Shown here: piece by piece, positions 1 to 10,029 of the stretch
Layout: every line of letters starts with the position of its first letter
Position numbering within the stretch: position 1 is the stretch's first letter
DNA from: Cephalotus follicularis
Taxonomy: Eukaryota > Streptophyta > Magnoliopsida > Oxalidales > Cephalotaceae
Direction of reading: 5' to 3'
Assembly (NCBI GenBank): GCA_001972305.1
Contig: BDDD01000263.1
Coordinates: forward strand, 155,597-219,596
Length of the DNA stretch: 64,000 bases
Translations under genes and position numbers: made by a program
The notes under the pieces: model-generated
Seen by the model: only the letters and a program-made list of their open reading frames with translations
Database searches by the model: none
Told to the model about the DNA's origin: nothing

Positions 1-560
1 AGAGTGGGACGATGCCACCACGACAAGCATCATTTAAACCAGGGACGGCCAGACCGCCTAGTAAGGGAAAGAAGCAAGCAGTTGCTGCGCCAAATACTGC
101 TGCAAGAGTGGCAACTACTAAGGAGAGTGCCTAAGAACCTCCTGTTAAGGGACACTGCTTCTACTTTGGGAAGCCGGGACATTGGAAAAGGAATTGTGTG
201 ACATTTCTGAAGTCAATTGGAAAAGGTATGCCCAATTTGTCTTATATATAGGTGAACATGTACATTCCTGATTCATCTTCCTGGATTTTAGACAGTGGAT
301 GTGGTACTCACATTTGTTTTAATTTATAGGCCCTCATGGACAGAAGAAACCTTGAGAAGGGTGAGGGAGATCTATCGCTCACGGATGGCTCCATTGTTCA
401 AGCAATAACTGTAGGATCGGTCAGGATTTTGTTGCCTTCGGGCCAGTGTTTTATACTTAAACATTGTATTCATTCACCTCGCATTTTGTGAAACATCATA
501 TCTATTCCGACATTAGATGCGGAAGGTTTTAATATTGTTTTTAAGGACAAGTGTTGTACC
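1..560 (+). pseudogene. Copia-A gag zinc knuckle and protease remnant
   Basis: Frame 3 carries a basic, Lys/Pro-rich gag tail followed near 156-200 by a CCHC-type knuckle reading CFYFGKPGHWKRNC, in which the second Cys is replaced by Phe. The aspartic protease active site reads WILDSGCGTHIC around 282-318, with the D-S-G triad near 291. The frame is broken by stops near 132, 250, 328 and 489 but needs no frameshift. Known role of the family: nucleocapsid RNA binding and polyprotein cleavage. Here it is non-functional. Confidence 0.75.
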
Positions 561-1400
561 ATTTTAATGAATGATGTTATATATGCAAAATGTTTCCTTC
601 AGGAAGGATTATATGTATTGAATATACATGAGATTGTATTCAATATGCAAAAAGACAATAAAAGAAAGAGAGATGAAAGTAATCCACCTTACTTATGGCA
701 TTGCAAACTTGGTCATATTGGTAAGAAAAGAGTACGCCAGTTGATCTCAAATGGATACTTTGATTTTTCAGAGTATCAACCATTTCCAACTTGTGAACCC
801 TGTCTCAAAGGCAAAATGACCAAATCACCCTTCATAGGGAAAGTTGAAAGGTCCCCAGAACTATTGGGTCTAATACATACTTATGTGTGTAGACCGATGA
901 CAGTGGATGCAAGAGGTGGATACTCGTACTTCATAACCTTTACGGTTGATCATTCACGTTTTGGTTATTTGTACCTGATGAGGCACAAATCTGAAGCCTT
1001 TGAAAAGTTCAAAGAATTCAGACATGAAGTAGAGAAACAGACTGGTAAAAGTCTGAAGACCCTTCGATCAGATCGAGGTGGAGAGTATCTCTCCACATAG
1101 TTCTTGAATTATCTCAGAGATAATGGGATTATCTCACAGTGGACGCCTCCTGGTACACCACAGCATAATGGTGTATCTGAAAAGAGAAATCGCAACTTGC
1201 TTGACATGATGCAGAGCATGATGAGCGATGCTCAACTTCCACTGTCTTTCTGGGGTTATGCCTTTGAGACCGCTGTTATCATACTGAACAGGACTCCAAC
1301 AAAACCTGCTCCCAAGAATCCATATGAGATATAGAATGGGAAGAAACCCAATCTTAGTTATCTGAGAATATGGGGTTGCACTACATATGTCAAGTAGGCA
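561..1400 (+). pseudogene. Copia-A integrase (GAG-pre-integrase and rve core), broken
   Basis: The frame continues (frame 3) with an HHCC zinc-binding region: LWHCKLGH, then CEPCLKGKMTKSPF. The catalytic core follows. The first catalytic Asp, normally in HTDVCGP, is Tyr here (HTYVCRP near 880). The second Asp (LRSDRGGEY, near 1070) and the Glu (HNGVSEKRNR, near 1170) are kept. Stops fall at 1098-1100, 1332-1334 and near 1395. Losing the first carboxylate of the DDE triad would abolish strand transfer even without the stops. Confidence 0.85.
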
Positions 1401-2056
1401 GAAGCAGATAAATTGGACTCTACGTCCATGAGATGTAAACTTATGGGATATCCTAAAGAGACAAGAGGATATTATTTCTATTACCCACCTGACAACAAAG
1501 TGTTTGTAGCCAGGCAAGCTACTTTTCTTGAGAAGGACTTCCTATTGGAAGATAGTAGTGGGAGTATGATAGAGTTGGATGAGCGATCCACAGTGCCACG
1601 AGTTGAAGACCTACCCAATCCTGTTCAAATTGATGAGCCTGAAACATTAGTGGCCAAAGATACACAACCTCTGCGTAGATCTACCCGATTACCTAGGGAA
1701 CCTGAAAGATACTATGGTAGTTTTCTCATTGAAGGAACCCAAGAGGTAAACCTCATGGATGATGATCCGGTTAGCTACAAAGAGGCCATATGTGATATGG
1801 ACTCGGAGAAATGGCTTAGTGCCATGAATTCTGAAATGGAATCCATGTACTCCAATCAAGTTTGGAATTTAGTGGATGCGCCCGAAATTGTAAAACCCTT
1901 AGGTTGCAAATGAATTTTCAAAAGGAAGCTTGGAGACGATGGGAAGGTGAAGACCTTCAAAGCTAGGCTCGTAGCCAAGGGCTACAATCAACGGGAAGGT
2001 ATTGATTATGAGAAAACATTCTCTCTCATAGTCATGCTTCAATCCATTCGGATTTT
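1401..2056 (+). pseudogene. Copia-A integrase C-terminus and RT N-terminus, interrupted
   Basis: Still frame 3: the integrase tail (MGYPKETRGYYFYYP), a variable acidic linker, then the RT_2 start with KWLSAMNSEMESMYSN and [22 protein letters not shown] lies at 1911-1913. The sequence stops within the conserved SIRI segment at 2056, where Copia-B begins with TGTTAG. The missing remainder resumes at 19712 in a compatible frame. Confidence 0.85.
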
Positions 2057-4223
2057 TGTTAGATATAGTGACCCGACAAACCATTAAATGGGTTGTCACA
2101 TTATATCTTATCTTGTATGAAACAATCTTATTCCTTATATATATGATGCGTGCTAATTTTTGTTATGGCTATATCACTTGTGTTTTATCACTTAATTGAA
2201 GTAGTTTATTATTTACCTGCTTACACTTGTGATACCCTGACATAAGGTTGGATGCCTAGCATGGAGGCTGTGAGACTGGTTACCTTATTCCTTATGTCGA
2301 ATTAGTTCCAAGTCATAGGTTCACTTTTTGGGCATTAGTGAACTGGATAGACTTGCACGTATGTTGCCTGCTCATGGAATTGGAGGATGGATTCTCTCAC
2401 TACCATCTATGTTGGACACTAGGGAAAATACGGGGTGCGCGCTGGGAGTGTGTACACTGAACAGGACCCGCGTAGGAGACACTGTTTGGATAGTCGCTGT
2501 TCTCGTGTCAGTAGTGACTCCTACTTGTTGCGGTTGTGTATAAGTGATGATCACTTAGCGGGTTGTCAAACGCGTCTGATCCTTAGACCTGAGCGACTGC
2601 TCTATATTGAATAGAGATGGTTATGCTTGCTTTGATCTTCACCTTACCCAGTCCTTGCGCAGGGCTGGCAATCGGGTGGTCTTTGGGTATGATCGAATCT
2701 ATACGTATATAAGTGAGTGCGCAATATGGGATTGTCACACCTGAGCGAAGGTGATCGACCCTATTATGGTCTGATTATACTTTGGACTTATGAAATCCTT
2801 GGCCAAGGTTGAGGTAGACTGGAAATTAGATTTCCGGAGAGTTTACCAAAGGTCCTAGTAATGATCAGATATTTTAGCCATTGAGGTACTATCTAGGGTT
2901 GACACATATCCTTACCCTAGACCTCAATCGGGGCCAAGCATGACAAGGGATTATAGTACACGTGAACCGACGACTTAGAAAATCTATGGTTCATGAGGTG
3001 TGGGAAAATCAATTAGATTAATTTTCCATCTGGATAATATTAGATATTATTCCGATTGCATTTAAATTGGTCAAGGACCATTTAGAATGGCTAAACCGGA
3101 CCCTAGGGGTATTTCGATAATTTATGAACACCTCTTGTTTTAACAAAGATTTTAAAGGGTCCCTGTCTTACAATGATTAGTTCTTTGATATGTTGGACAT
3201 ATTAAGTCTTGGTGTCAAATATCGGTTATGTGGATTTTGCATTTTGTGGAAACACATATGTTTAATCTTACTTAACCAATATTCGAAGGGTACATGAGAT
3301 CACTAAAGGAGTTAGACTCTTATTAATTCACTGGCCAGACAAAGCGTCGACATCTTTTAGAAAGACGTCGATGCTTAACGTTTTTATAGGCGTCGATGTC
3401 TTTTAGAAAGAGTCGATGTTCTTGGTACCACATTGTATAAGCGTCGATGTCCTTTGGAAGGCGTCGACGTCTTTGAGCAGAACGTGCAACCTGTACACGA
3501 GCTCACTTCGTGGGCACGTTTTCTCTCTCATCTCTAGCAACCATCTCCCATTCTTGCATGTTATGGCAACGTGGGGATCATGGTCATAGACTCCCGAGGA
3601 GTAAGGACCATGATCTTAAGTGAATGGGAGAGTGGGAGAGAGAAGTAGAGGGCTAGTAATAAGCATTTTCTGCAGAAAGTGAGGGGGTGAAGTTTTAGTT
3701 TTTAATGGGCAAGTGACTTCGATTTTCTCTTTGGATAGTGTGTTCCTTTCATCTATGATACACCAAGCAAGGGCTTATCTAGGTTGGATTTATTATTGAC
3801 TTCATTGCTCAATATCAATTTACCTTTTCTAAGCTTAGTGAGAGAGAGAGAGTTTTTACATTTTCTTCTTGGTCTTTGCTGGTTGGAGTAGTTTCTGTAC
3901 CAGGGATTTTGGGAGCAACGTGTTTGGTGTCTTCCCAAGCGTGTAGCGGCAGAGAAAGAAGGAGCCTTCACCCACTGGTATACCTCTTGGTCCTTCTCTT
4001 CATGCCATGCTTGTGTGTCACCATTGTATGCTATGGTGACACTAATTCAATTCTGTTGATGTTGTGGTGATCCATGTGGTCTGTGGACGTGCCGTAATGG
4101 ACTGGTTATGTTTTTCTTTTTGGGTGTTCTTCCGCTGCCATGTTTTGTACGTTTTGTTTTGTTCTACACCCTTCTCACCATAGTCCATTTATGGCTCCGA
4201 ATTCGGTTTATCCGTTTCTTTCA
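2057..4223 (+). repeat. Copia-B 5' LTR (2167 bp)
   Basis: Starts TGTTAGATATAG and ends TTTCTTTCA just before the primer site. The homologous 3' LTR is at 18567. A possible TATA-like run (TATATATATG) lies near 2136. It contains many inverted repeats: GACATAAGG (2239-2247) with CCTTATGTC (2290-2298), the 12-bp palindrome CCTTGGCCAAGG (2797-2808), and three hairpins with a TAG loop (2821-2835, 3003-3027, 3032-3053). A GTCGAC-motif cluster spans 3342-3476. Relative to this copy the 3' LTR lacks about 1 kb in two blocks. Confidence 0.92.
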
Positions 4224-4224
4224 G

Positions 4225-4235
4225 TGGTATCAGAG
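4225..4235 (+). promoter_or_regulatory. Copia-B primer binding site (tRNA-iMet type)
   Basis: TGGTATCAGAG lies one base after the end of the 5' LTR. It matches the start of the plant initiator tRNA-Met complement (TGGTATCAGAGC), the usual minus-strand primer for plant Copia and chromovirus elements. The twelfth base differs. Confidence 0.9.
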
Positions 4236-4515
4236 AGTCCCACATCATCCATGATTGAATTTATGCCTTAGATGATGTACTGATTAATGGTTTAATTAAT
4301 GGATGTGTTTTATGATCGAACTAGATTTTCAAAGTGCCATTAGTGAAAATTGCATGAAATATGATTTCATTGTGTTTTTGACCTGGTGAATTTGATATAA
4401 TGTGTTTAGAATTATGTTTGGAAAATGCGTAGTGCAGTTTGGATTGCAAGATTGGAATGCCAAAGTCTAGACCATTATTTTCTTCATTATTCGAAATGCA
4501 GAAACTGCCCAGGGG

Positions 4516-4765
4516 GCGATAGACGACGACGTTCTTGGTAGACGTCGATGTCTTGTTCATCTTTCCAGGTAACGCGTCGACGTTCTTGATAGCAGTCAAT
4601 GCCTTGTTCATCATTTCCAGGAAAAGCGTCGATGTTATTGATAAACGTCGACGCCTTTTTTCAACAGTTCTTGAGAAACGCATTGATGCTCGTGTTATGC
4701 ATCGACGCCTTTTTCAGTAGTTCTCATAAAATGCGTCGACGCCTTCTGGGAAGCGTCGACGTCTT
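4516..4765 (+). repeat. GTCGAC-palindrome cluster in the Copia-B leader
   Basis: Repeated GCGTCGACG(T/C) units spaced about 25-40 bp, with CpG-decayed variants such as CGTCGATG and GCATTGATG. Adjacent units face each other as hairpins: 4626-4636 pairs with 4644-4654, and two units pair around a TGG loop near 4735-4765. The same motif occurs in this element's LTR at 3342-3476. Confidence 0.85.
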
Positions 4766-5260
4766 TAAAAAAAATGTTATTTTATAAAATTGGATTTTAT
4801 ACATTTTGGCATTTAGAAAATCAAAAATCATTTCTTGATTTAGTGGGAGTTTGATCAGTTAACAATCCTTAAATTAAATTGTATAATTGGTTATTATTTA
4901 TGGCATTTGTTTTATTTGTGTTTTATAATATTGGATATTATAAAAGTCTTATGCACAATGGATGGCCCAATAAGGACATAGACCTAGTTTGTGGTTTTTC
5001 TTGTGTGGGTGGATTTATTTATTTATTTATTACTTTAAAAGTTTGTAATAAGGTGCCTGCGTGCACCATTTATTTTTCCTTTCTTTTGTAATTTTTCCTT
5101 GTATTTTTAAATGTAATTTTTCTTTCAAAAATGTAAAGTTCTTTATGTAAATGAAGACCTTGCAAGGAGAGATGGAGGAAAGGAGAAATGGAGTACAAGA
5201 CTTTTGAAGGCCATGTATGCATGGTTATTTGTTCTAATAAATAGATTTAAATCGTTACAT

Positions 5261-5982
5261 CTAGGAAGACCTAGTAGTGACTTTGGGCTCAAGTCACTAC
5301 TAATACTGTCCTGGCCAATCCATTGACATATTTTAGAAATATGTCCAAGGTGCATAAGATACACGTCTTGCATGCTAAGCCGTAATTAATTGGAATTGGC
5401 TAATACAACCAATGAATTAATTAATGGCTCAGTAATTAAAACATGAGACCGCAAATTCCCTCACTTTAATAATAAGTCTTAACGTAGGAACCCATGGAGT
5501 GGTTCCCCGTGGCCTTCCACAATTTTCGTTGAGTAGTGTTCCTGGGTTGTTGGTTTGTCATGCCCTAGCTGAGGCTGATGACTTGGGAATATTATGTCAA
5601 CGTCGGTGTTGGGCACCGCAAAGGGTGGCTATGTTTTAGCACTTGGACACGCCTACGTGTGGGTATTAAAACTAGTGCATTCCAATGAAAATTGTGGTAC
5701 TTGACTTGTCAAGATTATGATGGTTTGTGATGCCGTAGCTGAGGCCATATTGAATCTAAGGCCGAACACTATGATTGGATCTTGTATTGGATACAAGTTG
5801 GCAAGATAGCCTACCCATTGGATATATTATAGTTTGTCATACCCTACCTGAGGCTATAATATGATTGCGATGGATTCCAATCCCCACTAGGAAGTTAGAC
5901 TTCTCGAGTTCCATATGGGGGTATGGGATACGATTAGAATAATGGGAGGAACCATAAGCACTAAAGACCAAGTGTTATGGTT
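5261..5982 (+). other. Chain of RNA-type hairpins in the Copia-B leader
   Basis: Inverted repeats occur almost back to back. Perfect or near-perfect stems: 5272-5302 (12 bp), 5325-5345 (9 bp, TAG loop), 5487-5506 (6 bp), 5604-5618 (5 bp), 5647-5660 (5 bp), 5781-5797 (7 bp, TGG loop), 5891-5903 (5 bp, TAG loop), 5950-5982 (12 bp, one bulge). Three larger hairpins carry homologous 21-nt loops at 5554-5574, 5724-5744 and 5833-5853 (TTTGTCATGCC...CTGAGG type) on unrelated stems. The first stem, 5527-5553 with 5575-5602, has 27 pairs: 17 Watson-Crick, 10 G-U and one bulged G. Function unknown; packaging, dimerisation or translation control are guesses. Confidence 0.7.
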
Positions 5983-6046
5983 ATCACATATTAAAATTGG
6001 AATAAATGCTAACTCATGCTTATATTTCCTTATCTAGGTTGCTAGA

Positions 6047-7375
6047 ATGGCTTTATCAAAAGCAATGTCCCGTATACTTGAGACAAACAAACTTGAGGGG
6101 CCCAACTTCAACGATTGTCACCGCAACCTCAAGATCGTCCTTACGGCCAATAAAATGGCCTATGTGATGACTGGGGGGCCTCCTTCACTGGGTGAAGATC
6201 CGACGCCCGAAGAGAGTGAGCGACTAGCCAAGTGGCTAGAGGATGACGAGCAGGCTAGATGTCTTGCCCTTCTCGGGATGACACCTGAGCTTCAGCGTCA
6301 GAATGAAAAGATTGAAACCTTATCTGCTATACTACTCCATCTTCAGGAGATGTATGGAGCTGAGTCTACGACTCGAAGGTTTAATCTATCTCGCAAACTC
6401 TTTAAGGCTCAGATGCAAGAGGGAGCTTCAGTCCATGAGCATGGATTGAAGATGATAGACATGATTGAGCAGCTGGCTCAATTAGGGGTTGTCATGGACC
6501 ATGATCTATATGTAGATCTTATCTTGACGTCCCTTCCTAAGTCTTTCTCACAGTTTTCGGTGAACTTTCACATGAACAAGATAGAGGTAACTCAATCTGA
6601 GCTAGTTGCTATATTGAGGATGGTTGAGGCCGATTTTGACTCTGGGAAGTCAAAGACCCACTCCCTACTTCTTCCTTCTTCTAGGTCTGCCCAAGGAAAG
6701 GGCAGTGCCTCGTCTTCTTGTAAAGGGAAGGGCGTGCTCATGCCTATCAATACAAAAGGCAAGGGTAAGAAGAAGCAAAAGAAGAAGAAGGGGAAGCTTA
6801 GAGCTAGTAGGAATGTTGCCAAAGATCGGATGAAGAAGTTAGCTGCTGAAGGTGCTTGTTTCCAGTACGGTAAGACCGGGCACTGGAAAAAGGATTGTCG
6901 TGTTGTTCTTGCTACTGTCTCTGCTGATAACCTGCATGGTGCGAGTACATCAGGTATGTTCATGATTGAACTTAATCTAGCTTTGAATAGTAGTTCTTCA
7001 TGGGTATTAGATACTGGGTGTGGAACTAACCTTTGCAATTCATTGCAGGGACTAAGAAAAGTTAGAAAGCTTGGAGCTGGAGACCTGGACTTGAGGCTTG
7101 GCAATGGATCTAGGATCATTGCTCAAACTGTTGGTGTTTATGATATTAGTTTGTGTAATAATTTTATTTTGACATTGGATCCTTGTTATTATGTTATGAA
7201 TATTGTTCGGAACATTTTGAGTGTTTCTCACTTATGTAGTTTGGGCTTGGACCTTAGGTTCCAAGACATTGGATGTCTTATATATTCAAACAATGTTTAT
7301 GTTGGTAATGGTGTTATCGACAATGGATTATTTGTCGTAAATACTTCACAATCAAATATTTTGTCCATTGAGTAA
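6047..7375 (+). CDS. Copia-B gag and aspartic protease segment, 442 codons open
   Basis: Starts at the first ATG after the leader. The first ~200 residues are an alpha-helical plant copia-type gag (UBN2-like: LEGPNFNDCHRNLKIVL near the start, TTRRFNLSRKLFKAQMQEG near 105-125). A very basic Lys-rich stretch follows at about 235-262. The zinc knuckle is CFQYGKTGHWKKDC (about 271-284), with the second Cys replaced by Tyr. The protease triad D-T-G sits at about 321-323 (WVLDTGCGTNLC). The TAA at 7373 is a nonsense mutation rather than a natural end, because homologous pol continues in the same frame. Confidence 0.85.
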   Translation: MALSKAMSRILETNKLEGPNFNDCHRNLKIVLTANKMAYVMTGGPPSLGEDPTPEESERLAKWLEDDEQARCLALLGMTPELQRQNEKIETLSAILLHLQEMYGAESTTRRFNLSRKLFKAQMQEGASVHEHGLKMIDMIEQLAQLGVVMDHDLYVDLILTSLPKSFSQFSVNFHMNKIEVTQSELVAILRMVEADFDSGKSKTHSLLLPSSRSAQGKGSASSSCKGKGVLMPINTKGKGKKKQKKKKGKLRASRNVAKDRMKKLAAEGACFQYGKTGHWKKDCRVVLATVSADNLHGASTSGMFMIELNLALNSSSSWVLDTGCGTNLCNSLQGLRKVRKLGAGDLDLRLGNGSRIIAQTVGVYDISLCNNFILTLDPCYYVMNIVRNILSVSHLCSLGLDLRFQDIGCLIYSNNVYVGNGVIDNGLFVVNTSQSNILSIE

Positions 7376-8251
7376 AGTAATAATAAGAAAAGACAAAGAG
7401 AAACTAAGTTAAATAAAACATATACTTGTCATTGTAGACTTGGTCATCTTAGTGATGCTAGACTATCACGGTTGGTTAAGGATGATCTTCTTGATATCCA
7501 GGACTTAGAGTCCAATCCAACTTGTGAATCCTGTTTATTGGGAAAGATGACCAAATCACCCTTCTCTAGTCAAGGAGAAAGGGCTATGGACTTACTGGGC
7601 TTAGTCCATACTGACGTATGTGGTCCTATGTCAGTTAGTGCGCGAGGTGGTTATATCTACTTCATAACCTTTACCGACGATCTATCTAGGTATGGTTATG
7701 TGTATCTGATGAAACACAAGTAAGAAACCTTTGAGAAATTTAAGGAGTTCAGACTTGAAGTAGAAAAACAAACAGGTAAATCCATTAAAATACTTCGGTC
7801 GGACCGAGGTGGAGAATACCTGTCAGCTAAATTCCTAGGTTATCTTAGAGATAAAGGAATTCTATCTCAGTGGACTCCTCCTGGAACACCACAGCATAAT
7901 GGTGTATCCGAAAGGAGGAATCGGACTTTGTTAGACATGGTTCGATCGATGATGTCTTTTACTGACCTTCCTACCTATCTCTGGGGTTATGCCCTAGATA
8001 CAGCTGCTTATATCTTGAATCAGATTCCTTGAAAATCTGTGCCTTCTACTCCATACCAGGTATGGTCAGGGGGGAAACCCAGCATGAGCCATTTGAAGGT
8101 TTGGGGCTGTCCTGCTTATGCCAAGAGGCTTGACGCAGATAAGCTGGAAGCGTGGTCGGACCGTTGCAGCTTTGTGGGGTAACCTAAAGAAACAAAAGGA
8201 TACTACTTCTATCATCCTAGCGAACAAAAGATATTTGTTTCGCGAAATGCT
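7376..8251 (+). pseudogene. Copia-B integrase, three nonsense codons
   Basis: Same frame as gag. HHCC domain: CRLGHLSDARLSRL, then CESCLLGKMTKSPF. The catalytic core keeps all three acidic residues: HTDVCGPM (near 7610), LRSDRGGEYLS (near 7798) and HNGVSERRNRTL (near 7900). Stops: TAA at 7721, TGA at 8030 (CGA-to-TGA type) and TAA at 8180. Compared with Copia-A the protein is clearly homologous but diverged. Confidence 0.88.
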
Positions 8252-9172
8252 GTGTTCCTAGAGAATGAATACCTTCTTGAAGGAAACCGTGGGAGTAAGG
8301 TGGAACTCAAGGAGTTGCCACAAGTAGAAACCACACAGGAAATGGAGGAGTTGGAGGTTAGACCTTCAACAGACACAGCTGAGATTGGATCTCAGACTGA
8401 GAATAGTTCTCAGTTAGGCAGAGCTCCTTTATGGAGATCAGGTAGAATCCCATTAGCACTTGAGAGGTATGGTTTCCTCATTGATGGTACTGATGAGATA
8501 AACATCATTGAAGATGACGAGCCTGCCAGCTATTTACAGGCAGTGCAAGGCACTGAATCTGAAGCATGGCTAGAAGCCATGAAATCCGAAATGGATTCCA
8601 TGTACTCCAACCGAGTATGGAATTCGGTTGAAGCACCCAAAGACATAGTGCCTATTGGCTGCAAATGGATCCTCAAGAAGAAGATGAATGCAGATGGAAA
8701 AATCGAGACTTATAAAGCTCGATTAGTGGCGGAAGGGTATAGGCAACGACATGGAGTCGACTATACTGAGACTTTCTCACCTGTCGCCATGCTTAAATCC
8801 ATTAGGATTTTGATTGCTATTGCCTCTCATTATGATTATGAGATATGGCAACTGGATGTCAAGACGGCATTCTTAAATGGGCGTCTTGAAGAGGATATTT
8901 ATATGTCCCAACCCGAGGGGTTTACATCTTCCGAGCACCCGCACATGGTGTGCAAGCTCGATCGGTCCATCTATGGACTAAAGCAAGCATCTCGTAGCTG
9001 GAATCTATGTTTTGATGAAGCAGTCAAAACTTTTGACTTCGTTAAAAATGTAGATGAGCCCTGTGTTTATCGAAAGCAAGAGGGACCTAGTATCACTTTC
9101 TTAGTGGTATATGTAGATGACATCCTACTCATTGGGAATGATGTAGGGATGTTGCAGTCTGCAAAAATATAG
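8252..9172 (+). pseudogene. Copia-B reverse transcriptase (RT_2)
   Basis: A 306-codon open stretch in the same frame as gag. After an acidic linker come EAWLEAMKSEMDSMYSN, CKWILKKK, YKARLVAEGYRQRHGVDYTE and WQLDVKTAFLNG. The catalytic box is YVDD (FLVVYVDDILLIGN, codons near 9109-9120), so the active site is intact. TAG at 9170-9172 ends the stretch; homology continues immediately downstream. Confidence 0.9.
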
Positions 9173-10029
9173 CTAACTAAGAATTTTTCCAAGAAAGATT
9201 TGGGAGAAGCCACCTATATACTAGGTGTTTGGATCTTCAGGGATAGATCCAATAGGTTGCTTGGGCTTTCCCATAGCCAGTACATTAGCAAGGTGCTGAA
9301 GAGGTTGAGCATGGAGAATTCCAAGAGAGGCCTATTGCCAATAGGCGAACGAATTCATCTTTCTCGAAAGATGTCTCCTCAGACATCTGAAGAGAGAGCA
9401 CGCATGAGTTGGATACCTTATGCTTCGGCAGTAGGGTCGATCATGCATGCCATGTTATGTACTAGGCCTGATGTCGCACTTGCCCTGGGTATGGCAAGTC
9501 GTTTTCAGTCTGATCCCGATGAGAAGCAATGGGAAGTGGTCAAGGGAATCCTGAAGTACCTTAGGAGGACTCAGGATATGTTCTTGATCTATGGAAAAGA
9601 TAGTGAGCTAAAACTGGAGGGTTTTATAGACTCCAGTTTTGATAGTGATCCGGATGATCACAAATCTGTCTCTGGGTACGTTTTTGTACTTAATGGTGGA
9701 GCTGTGAGCTGGCGCAGTTCAAAGCAAGGGACTATTGTAGATTCTACCACAGAAGTCGAGTACATAGCAGCCTCAGATGCCTCCAAGGAGGGTATATGGA
9801 TGCGCAAGTTCATTACTGAACTAGGAGTTGTTCCATCTATTATTAGTCCAGTTGTAATATACTGTGATAATAATGGGACTGTAGCACAAGCCAAGGAACC
9901 GCGGTCTCACCAGTGATCGAAACACATCGAGCGGTGCTATCATTTAATACGGGAGATTATTGGTACGGGAGATATACAGCTAGAGAGGGTCTCCTCAGAG
10001 GAGAACACAGCAGATCCACTGACCAAGGC
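9173..10029 (+). pseudogene. Copia-B RT tail and RNase H, cut by Gypsy-C
   Basis: Continues in the same frame: DLGEATYILGVWIFRDRSN, YASAVGSIMHAMLCTRPD, then RNase H with GFIDSSFDSDPDDHKSVSGYVF and STTEVEYIAASDASKEGIW. TGA at 9914-9916 replaces the Arg usual after SHQ. The remaining frame (ENTADPLTK) runs into AAGGC at 10025-10029, where Gypsy-C starts. The last codons resume at 18482. Confidence 0.87.

Larger units (their letters stand above)
4236..6046 (+). other. Copia-B 5' leader (untranslated region)
   Basis: Lies between the primer site and the gag ATG. No convincing coding sequence: the open frames here are short and lack retroelement domains. It holds the GTCGAC cluster at 4516-4765, an AT-rich part (4780-5140), and the hairpin chain at 5261-5982 described separately. 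Confidence 0.8.

Noticed and set aside
5527..5863. CRISPR-like reading of the three repeated 21-nt segments in the Copia-B leader
   Set aside because: Only three diverged copies, spacings of 170 and 109 bases, inside a plant retrotransposon leader; hairpin loops explain them better.
6592..7119. 175-codon minus-strand frame over Copia-B gag
   Set aside because: Mirror of the gag coding strand, no retroelement motif; a shadow of the real frame.
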